Positions 8,340 to 12,917 of a stretch of 12,917 nucleotides of DNA are shown here, in pieces; position 1 is the stretch's first letter, and each line of letters begins with the position of its first letter. The notes below the pieces were generated by a model, which saw only the letters and a program-made list of their open reading frames with translations, was not told the origin of the DNA and searched no databases. A program made the translations under genes and the position numbers. Source of the stretch: Flavobacteriales bacterium UBA3364 (GTDB lineage: Bacteria; Bacteroidota; Bacteroidia; Flavobacteriales_F; PHOS-HE28); assembly GCA_002360495.1 (NCBI GenBank), contig DEQO01000199.1, positions 1-12,917 on the forward strand, written 5' to 3'.

Positions 8340-8630
8340 ATGCTGCCAACGAACGCCCTGATCATCCCCAAGGAGCAGATCTCCTCGTTGCGGTTCCCCC
8401 GCCAACCCCTCATGCTCACCCAGAGTGAACGGACGGGCATCCTGCACAACATGGAGGAAGCCACCCGCTTGGGCAATAGTGAGCACGGCAAATGCCGTAT
8501 CGTTTTCCAGGACGATGAAGGCCTGAAGGCCGTGGAGACCACCATTTGGACCTTCGACCCGGAGAACATCGTGCTGAAATACGGCATGACCATTCCTGTG
8601 TCACGGGTGGTGAGCGTTGATATCCCTTGA
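8340..8630 (+). CDS. Small conserved-looking protein of unknown function
   Basis: This 96-residue protein has no signal peptide, membrane segment or cysteine-based motif, so it is probably cytoplasmic. The sequence alternates short polar and hydrophobic stretches suggesting a small beta-rich fold, with RFPRQPLMLTQSER early, a helix-like middle (LHNMEEATRLGN), and strands CRIVFQDDEG, AVETTIW, IVLKYGMTIPVSRVVSV. From memory, similar ~80-100-residue hypothetical proteins with FPR.PLMLTQSER and VETTIW motifs occur in Flavobacteriales; I know no function. The ATG at 8340 is the first ATG in this frame after the tilS stop. The frame continues open upstream, and a GTG at 8286 would extend it by 18 residues. 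It follows tilS by 80 bp and precedes the next gene run by 90 bp, so it probably ends the pabB-tilS transcript or has its own promoter. Confidence 0.75.
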   Translation: MLPTNALIIPKEQISSLRFPRQPLMLTQSERTGILHNMEEATRLGNSEHGKCRIVFQDDEGLKAVETTIWTFDPENIVLKYGMTIPVSRVVSVDIP

Positions 8631-8696
8631 TCGGTCGGGCCGGATAGGATCCCTAGTATCTTGTTAACGGCTGGAATTCCTGCGTCAGGGGGGATC

Positions 8697-8704
8697 TATT
8701 TTTG
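8697..8704 (+). promoter_or_regulatory. Promoter -7 element (TAnnTTTG) for the dsbD-gmhA-yifB run
   Basis: TATTTTTG is an exact match to the Bacteroidota -7 consensus TAnnTTTG and lies 16 nt before the ATG at 8721, in a 90-bp gap without coding sequence. The -33 region is weak: only CTGG at 8671-8674 lies near the right distance (22-nt spacer). Transcription would begin about 10 nt before the ATG and could cover the following closely spaced genes. Confidence 0.5.
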
Positions 8705-8720
8705 CCACCACCCAAGCCTG

Positions 8721-9173
8721 ATGCATCCATTGGTCTTATCAGCGGCGTTGTCCATACTGGGCCCAACAGGTCCGGTGAAATGGGCTTTCACGACCGCACC
8801 TGCCAGGGATGGGTTCGTTGCCGTGGAGATGACAGCAACGGTGGACGAAGGATGGCATCTGTACGCCACCCGGCTTGAGAGCGACTTGGGGCCAGTACCG
8901 ACCTCGATCAGGTTCACCCCGAACGAGACCGTGCAACCGGTCGGTGGTCTTGAAGAACCGAAGCCGGTGGAGGTGTTCGATCCGAACTTCGGAATGCAGG
9001 TGCGCTATCACTCCGGTTCGGTCGTTTTCGTACAGCATTTCAAGGAGACCGGCGTTGGGGTGCCCGTTCTGACGGGTGAAGTGGAGTTCATGGTCTGCAA
9101 CGACAGGACATGCCTTCCGCCCAAGGTGGTGTCCTTCTCTTTGGACCTGCCAAAAACAGAGGCCAAGCCCTGA
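8721..9173 (+). CDS. Free-standing periplasmic DsbD N-terminal-like domain protein
   Basis: This 150-residue protein consists of a short hydrophobic N terminus (MHPLVLSAALSIL, a likely though short signal peptide) and one domain of the DsbD-N type (disulfide-exchange domain of thiol:disulfide interchange protein DsbD). The shared marks are EGWHLYATRLESDLGPVPTS (residues 43-62), VFDPNFGMQVRY (85-96) and CNDRTC, with Cys126 and Cys131 in the place of the redox-active pair. The same marks occur twice in the DsbD encoded 3 bp downstream, so this gene is probably a duplicated copy of that module. I infer that it accepts electrons from the DsbD thioredoxin or membrane domain and passes them to a periplasmic target. 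The ATG at 8721 is chosen because it gives the signal-like start and lies just behind the promoter; an in-frame TTG at 8661 would precede the promoter element. Confidence 0.82.
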   Translation: MHPLVLSAALSILGPTGPVKWAFTTAPARDGFVAVEMTATVDEGWHLYATRLESDLGPVPTSIRFTPNETVQPVGGLEEPKPVEVFDPNFGMQVRYHSGSVVFVQHFKETGVGVPVLTGEVEFMVCNDRTCLPPKVVSFSLDLPKTEAKP

Positions 9174-9176
9174 TCC

Positions 9177-11660
9177 ATGAGAGCCTTACTGAGTTTCTTG
9201 TCCGGGTTGTTGTTCATCGCTGTCCAAGCGCAACCACCTGGTGCCGATACTCCCGAGGAACCGACCCGATGGTCCATTTCCGCCGAGCAGATCGGTGACG
9301 ATTGGAACCTTGTCTTCACCGCCCGTATCGAACACGGATGGTCGGTCTATTCGACCAACAACTACGGCGACATGGGTCCGTGGCCAACGTCCATCAAAGT
9401 GGATCCGACGGCCGGTCGTACGATAGTGGGTGTGCCCACGGAAACGGGTCATAAGGTGATCGAGGGTGTCGACGAGATGTTCGGCATGGTGGTGAAGAAG
9501 TTCAAGGAAGAAGCCGTCTTCACGCAACGCATCAAGGTGGATGACCCGAGCGCCCCGGTGACGGGATCGTTCGAGTACATGACGTGCAACGATGAAATGT
9601 GCCTGCCACCGACCACGGTCTTCTTCATCGTTCCGGGGCTCACAAGCGGCAAATTCGAGTTGAGCGGTTTCCCGATCAAAGGCGACGCGTTGACCAAGGC
9701 CGTCCCGGCGGTGCAGGAACCGGTCGTTTGGACCCTGGCTACCGAGAAGGTGAAGGACGGACTCTGGCGGTTGCGCTACACCGCTGCCGTGCAGGACGGC
9801 TGGTACATCTACTCGCAGGAGAGCTTCGGTGATGGTCCGATACCGACCAGTTTCGTGCTCGACAGCGCTGTGGCCCACGCGCGCTTCATGGCCAAGGCCG
9901 TGGAGGATGGGAAGGAGATGCACCAAGGCATGGACGAAATGTTCGGCATCGAAGTGCGGAAGTACGAGCATGCCGTTTCGTTCGCGCAGGAAGTGTATGT
10001 GACCGATGAGGCGAAGGACATCACCGGCGTGGTGAACTACCAGGCTTGTGATGATACCCAATGCATTTTCCCGGATCCAGTGCCCTTTACCGTGAATTTG
10101 AGCACTGGCGCGATCAGTATCGGTGTAAAGACCGTGACCGCAGGTGGTGAGTGCAAATACAAGTTGAGCACCGTTGACCTGGATTCTCCGGTGGTGCCGG
10201 CCCCTGTCGCAGAAGGTGGTGATGGGGCTTCGGCGATCGCGGAAGGTCCTGATCCATTTTGGTTGACCTTCCTGAAAGGGTTCCTGGGCGGGCTGCTGGC
10301 CTTGATCACTCCCTGCTTCTTCCCCATGATACCCCTCACGGTGAGCTTCTTCACCAAGGGCGAACAGAGCAAGAAGAAAGGGATCATGAACGGGCTCCTT
10401 TACGGGTTCTTCATCTTCGCCATCTACGTGCTCTGCGCGTTGCCGTTCCACCTGGTGGATTCCATCTCCGGTGACATCTTCAACGACATCAGTACGAACC
10501 AGTGGTTGAATGCGGTGTTCTTCATCGTTTTCCTGGTCTTCGCCTTCTCCTTCTTCGGGTATTACGAGATCACACTGCCGAGCAGTTGGGTGAACCGGAT
10601 GGACCAGAACGCGAGCAAGTACACCGGCGTTCTAGGGACCTTCTTCATGGCTTTGGTGCTGGTGCTGGTCTCGTTCTCCTGCACCGGGTTGATCTTGGGG
10701 ACCTTGTTGGCAGGTACCGTAGCGGAGGGGCCGTGGCCATTGACCGTCGGACTGGCCGGCTTCGGATTGGCGTTGGCCCTGCCCTTCGCACTGTTCGCCA
10801 TGTTCCCGAGCTGGTTGAACAGCTTGCCGCGTTCCGGTGGGTGGCTCAACAGTGTAAAAGTGGTACTGGGTTTCGCTGAAGTGGCGCTGGCCTTCAAATT
10901 CCTCAGCAACGCGGATCTGGTAAAACAATGGCATATCGTTCCTTACGAACTTTTCATGGTCGTCTGGATCGTATGCTCCATCGGCATCGTACTGTACCTC
11001 TTTGGCGTCATTCGTTTCCCGCACGACAGCCCGGTGAAGTCGCGTTCGGCATTGCGTTGGGGTTTCATCGCATTGTTCACGGTCGTTACCGGATACCTGG
11101 CCTTCGGCTTGCGTGTGGACAAGGAGAAGGGAACCTTCACCCCATTGGCCCTGATGAGCGGCCTGGCTCCACCTGTCTGGTACAGTTGGATCCTCCCGGC
11201 GGAGTCGGAGGTTTTCCATGATCTCGATGAAGCTTTGGCCCATGCAAAGGCGGTGGGTAAGCCCGTCATGCTCGACTTCACGGGTTGGGCCTGTGTGAAC
11301 TGTCGCAAGATGGAGGAGCATGTGTGGCCGGTGGATGGCGTGAAGGAGATCATCGAGAACGACTACGTGCTTGTTTCGCTTTATGTGGATGACAAGCGCG
11401 AACTGCCCAAGGAACAACAGCACGAATACGTCACCTGTACCGGGAAACAGAAGCTCATTCTGACCAAGGGCAACAAGTGGAGCACCGTTCAGTTGGAGAC
11501 CTTCGTCATCAGCAGCCAGCCGTATTACGCATTGTTGAGTCCGGAGGGCAAATTGCTCACCGATCCGGTGGGCTACACCCCGGATGTAACGGAGTACAAG
11601 TCGTTCCTGGAGCGCGGGCTGGAGGGCATGCGTACCCTGGGCCTGCAGGCAAGTCGTTAA
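9177..11660 (+). CDS. dsbD: Thiol:disulfide interchange protein DsbD with two N-terminal domains
   Basis: DsbD carries electrons from cytoplasmic thioredoxin across the inner membrane to periplasmic thiol proteins. This 827-residue version contains: signal peptide (residues 1-19, ending VQAQ); DsbD-N-like domain A (~31-155, Cys137 and Cys142 in CNDEMC); domain B (~184-310, Cys291 and Cys296 in CDDTQC); an Ala/Gly/Pro linker (~335-358); a membrane domain with about eight helices (~361-645) carrying Cys380 in ITPCFFPMIP (helix 1) and Cys502 in VSFSCTGLILG (helix 4), equivalent to the E. coli pair; and a C-terminal thioredoxin domain (~675-820) with CVNC (706-709) in GWACVNCRKMEEHVW. All four expected cysteine pairs or single cysteines are present. 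The extra N-terminal domain makes it longer than the usual single-domain DsbD. Start ATG at 9177 is 3 bp after the preceding stop, so both genes are surely co-transcribed. Confidence 0.93.
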   Translation: MRALLSFLSGLLFIAVQAQPPGADTPEEPTRWSISAEQIGDDWNLVFTARIEHGWSVYSTNNYGDMGPWPTSIKVDPTAGRTIVGVPTETGHKVIEGVDEMFGMVVKKFKEEAVFTQRIKVDDPSAPVTGSFEYMTCNDEMCLPPTTVFFIVPGLTSGKFELSGFPIKGDALTKAVPAVQEPVVWTLATEKVKDGLWRLRYTAAVQDGWYIYSQESFGDGPIPTSFVLDSAVAHARFMAKAVEDGKEMHQGMDEMFGIEVRKYEHAVSFAQEVYVTDEAKDITGVVNYQACDDTQCIFPDPVPFTVNLSTGAISIGVKTVTAGGECKYKLSTVDLDSPVVPAPVAEGGDGASAIAEGPDPFWLTFLKGFLGGLLALITPCFFPMIPLTVSFFTKGEQSKKKGIMNGLLYGFFIFAIYVLCALPFHLVDSISGDIFNDISTNQWLNAVFFIVFLVFAFSFFGYYEITLPSSWVNRMDQNASKYTGVLGTFFMALVLVLVSFSCTGLILGTLLAGTVAEGPWPLTVGLAGFGLALALPFALFAMFPSWLNSLPRSGGWLNSVKVVLGFAEVALAFKFLSNADLVKQWHIVPYELFMVVWIVCSIGIVLYLFGVIRFPHDSPVKSRSALRWGFIALFTVVTGYLAFGLRVDKEKGTFTPLALMSGLAPPVWYSWILPAESEVFHDLDEALAHAKAVGKPVMLDFTGWACVNCRKMEEHVWPVDGVKEIIENDYVLVSLYVDDKRELPKEQQHEYVTCTGKQKLILTKGNKWSTVQLETFVISSQPYYALLSPEGKLLTDPVGYTPDVTEYKSFLERGLEGMRTLGLQASR
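9267..10106 (+). repeat. Tandem duplication of the DsbD-N domain within dsbD
   Basis: Two homologous segments, about 9267-9641 and 9726-10106, encode domains A and B. Aligned marks are HGWSVYSTNNYGDMGPWPTS against DGWYIYSQESFGDGPIPTS, VDEMFGMVVKKF against MDEMFGIEVRKY, and CNDEMC against CDDTQC. Little nucleotide identity remains except locally (the segments at 9471-9487 and 9933-9949, encoding DEMFG, differ by one base), so the duplication is old. The free-standing domain at 8721-9173 is a third member. Confidence 0.8.
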
Positions 11661-11705
11661 GGAATTCCGCTCCGTGTCAATGTATCTGCGATCTTCGCCG
11701 GTACG

Positions 11706-12305
11706 ATGAGCGTCGACCGGATCCGTTCCCATTTCACGGAAGCCAGTGATGTGCTGGGTCGTTTCCTGGCCGACCCGGCCAATATCACCGCCGTGGAACA
11801 GGCCGCGGCTTTCATGAGCTACTGCCTCAAGCAAGGGGCCAAGGTAATCAGTTGCGGCAACGGTGGTAGCATGTGCGATGCCATGCACTTCGCAGAGGAG
11901 CTTACCGGTAAGTTCCGTGACGATCGTGGCCCGATCGCTGCGCTCAGCATCAGTGACCCCAGCCACCTTTCGTGCGTTGGGAACGATCATGGGTTCGAGC
12001 ATGTGTTCTCCCGGTTCGTGCAGGCCCATGGGCGGGAGGGTGATGTGCTTCTCGCTATCAGCACCAGCGGGAACAGCCCCAACGTATTGCGGGCTGCGGA
12101 AATGGCCCGCGATAAACACATGCATGTGATCGGCCTTACCGGCAAGGACGGTGGTCGCCTTGCTGAACTGTGCACCGTGGAAGTGCGTGTACCGCACAAC
12201 GGTTATGCAGACCGCATCCAGGAAGTGCACATCAAGATCATCCACGCCTTCATCGATCACATCGAACGCGATCTCGCCCTCCCGCGCCGCGCCGAACAGC
12301 ATTAG
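11706..12305 (+). CDS. gmhA: Sedoheptulose-7-phosphate isomerase (phosphoheptose isomerase)
   Basis: GmhA converts D-sedoheptulose 7-phosphate to D-glycero-D-manno-heptose 7-phosphate, the first step to the ADP-heptose used in the lipopolysaccharide core. The 199-residue protein is a full-length SIS-fold enzyme and closely follows E. coli GmhA: SCGNGGSMCDAMHFAEELTG (49-68), SCVGNDHGFEHVFSR, REGDVLLAISTSGNSPNV (110-127), LTGKDGG (144-150) and VPHNGYADRIQEVHIKIIH (162-180). The zinc-site residues known from GmhA structures, His61, Glu65, Gln172 and His180, are all present at the same numbers. The ATG at 11706 is the only good start; it is 45 bp after dsbD. The short gap holds a poor promoter-like stretch (GATCTTCG at 11690-11697), so gmhA is most simply read through from the dsbD transcript. 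Confidence 0.96.
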   Translation: MSVDRIRSHFTEASDVLGRFLADPANITAVEQAAAFMSYCLKQGAKVISCGNGGSMCDAMHFAEELTGKFRDDRGPIAALSISDPSHLSCVGNDHGFEHVFSRFVQAHGREGDVLLAISTSGNSPNVLRAAEMARDKHMHVIGLTGKDGGRLAELCTVEVRVPHNGYADRIQEVHIKIIHAFIDHIERDLALPRRAEQH

Positions 12306-12312
12306 GGAACGC

Positions 12313-12917
12313 ATGCTCGTCAAGGTCTTCGGCAGCGCCGTGTTCGGCATCAACGCCACCATCGTCACCGCCGAGGTGAACGTGGAGAACGGTGCGTTCT
12401 TCTTCCTCGTGGGCCTGCCCGACAGCGCCGTAAAAGAGAGCCAGCAGCGGATGGATGCCGCCTTGCGGAACAACGGCCTCTATTTCCCGCGTGGAAAAGG
12501 CGTTACGATCAACCTTGCTCCTGCCGATATCCGAAAGGAGGGCACGGCGTACGATCTGCCGTTGGCCGTCGGACTTCTCGCGGCCACCGAACAAGTGCCT
12601 GCTGAAATGCTGGAGACCCACCTGGTGATGGGGGAGCTTTCCCTGGACGGCGGTGTTCGGCCGATCAAGGGCGCCTTGCCCATCGCACTGGAGGCGAAGC
12701 GCCAGGGATTCAAAGGCATCATCCTACCAGCTGCGAATGCACGCGAAGCGGCCATCGTTACGGGACTTACGGTGTATGGCGTGGACCAGCTTCGCGAAGT
12801 AGTGGACCTGTTGCACGGACGAGCGCCCGTCCAGCCGACCGTCGTGGACATCGAGGCGGAGTTCGCCAACAGCAGCCGCACCTATCCGGTGGACATCGCC
12901 GATGTGAAAGGGCAGGA
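12313..12917 (+). CDS. comM: YifB/ComM family Mg-chelatase-like AAA ATPase, 5' part
   Basis: The frame starts at ATG 12313, 7 bp after the gmhA stop, and stays open to the right edge; about 201 residues are visible of roughly 510 usual for the family. The N terminus (MLVKVFGSAVFGINATIVTA) and the following LVGLPDSAVKESQQRM, INLAPADIRKEGTAYDLPLA, GELSLDGGVRPIKGALPIAL and IILPAANAREAAIV are the ChlI-type (Lon-protease-like fold) N-terminal domain of YifB/ComM. The window ends at DIADVKGQ, just before the AAA domain, so the Walker A motif is not visible. ComM acts as a hexameric helicase promoting branch migration of incoming DNA in natural transformation in Vibrio and relatives; the role in Bacteroidota is not settled, hence the symbol is by family only. 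Confidence 0.93.
   Translation, partial: MLVKVFGSAVFGINATIVTAEVNVENGAFFFLVGLPDSAVKESQQRMDAALRNNGLYFPRGKGVTINLAPADIRKEGTAYDLPLAVGLLAATEQVPAEMLETHLVMGELSLDGGVRPIKGALPIALEAKRQGFKGIILPAANAREAAIVTGLTVYGVDQLREVVDLLHGRAPVQPTVVDIEAEFANSSRTYPVDIADVKGQ

Noticed and set aside
9186..10451. 421-codon open frame on the minus strand opposite the DsbD N-terminal domains
   Set aside because: It is fully antisense to well-supported domains and its translation shows no motif or signal.
10632..12473. 613-codon open frame on the minus strand across the end of dsbD, gmhA and the start of yifB
   Set aside because: It spans three confidently identified + strand genes and their gaps, and has low-complexity His/Gln/Arg composition; it is a shadow of codon bias.
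1..12917. CRISPR array, insertion sequence, phage genes, tRNA or rRNA genes
   Set aside because: I saw no spaced direct repeats, transposase or integrase motifs, terminal inverted repeats or structural RNA signatures; nearly all of the window is accounted for by the listed genes and gaps are 135 bp or less.

Overview
The window looks like a chromosomal segment of a fairly GC-rich member of the Bacteroidota, probably Flavobacteriales-like. The evidence is a protein with a type IX secretion system (T9SS) C-terminal sorting domain, the C-terminal part of a giant surface protein of the gingipain-related/PorU2-like type, a Bacteroidota-style Lnt and DsbD, and TAnnTTTG-like (-7) promoter elements in front of several genes. 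There is no mobile element, CRISPR array, rRNA or tRNA gene, and no cluster that looks horizontally acquired. The genes are densely packed and mostly on the + strand.

Layout. (1) Positions 2-2521 (+): the 3' part of a very large secreted/surface protein that runs off the left edge. (2) 2560-4314 (+): lnt, apolipoprotein N-acyltransferase. (3) 4254-5576 (-): a secreted protein with signal peptide and T9SS sorting domain, the only gene on the minus strand; its 3' end overlaps the 3' end of lnt by 61 bp. (4) 5577-5711: a short divergent promoter region. (5) 5712-8630 (+): pabB and tilS (8-bp overlap), followed after an 80-bp gap by a 96-residue protein of unknown function. (6) 8721-12917 (+): a second run of genes behind a perfect TAnnTTTG element: a free-standing DsbD-N-like periplasmic domain, a DsbD with two such domains in tandem, gmhA, and the 5' part of a yifB/comM-type AAA ATPase that runs off the right edge.

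How the genes fit together. Several products serve the cell envelope: Lnt completes lipoprotein acylation, GmhA makes the heptose precursor for lipopolysaccharide, the DsbD group moves reducing power across the inner membrane to periplasmic thiol proteins, and two genes encode surface/secreted proteins. PabB (folate), TilS (tRNA-Ile decoding) and YifB/ComM (DNA processing) are housekeeping genes sharing the same transcription runs.

No clearly new system is visible. The most unusual feature is three DsbD-N-like disulfide-exchange domains in a row (one free, two fused to DsbD), each keeping its own cysteine pair. The small unknown protein after tilS and the antisense overlap of lnt with the T9SS cargo gene also merit attention.
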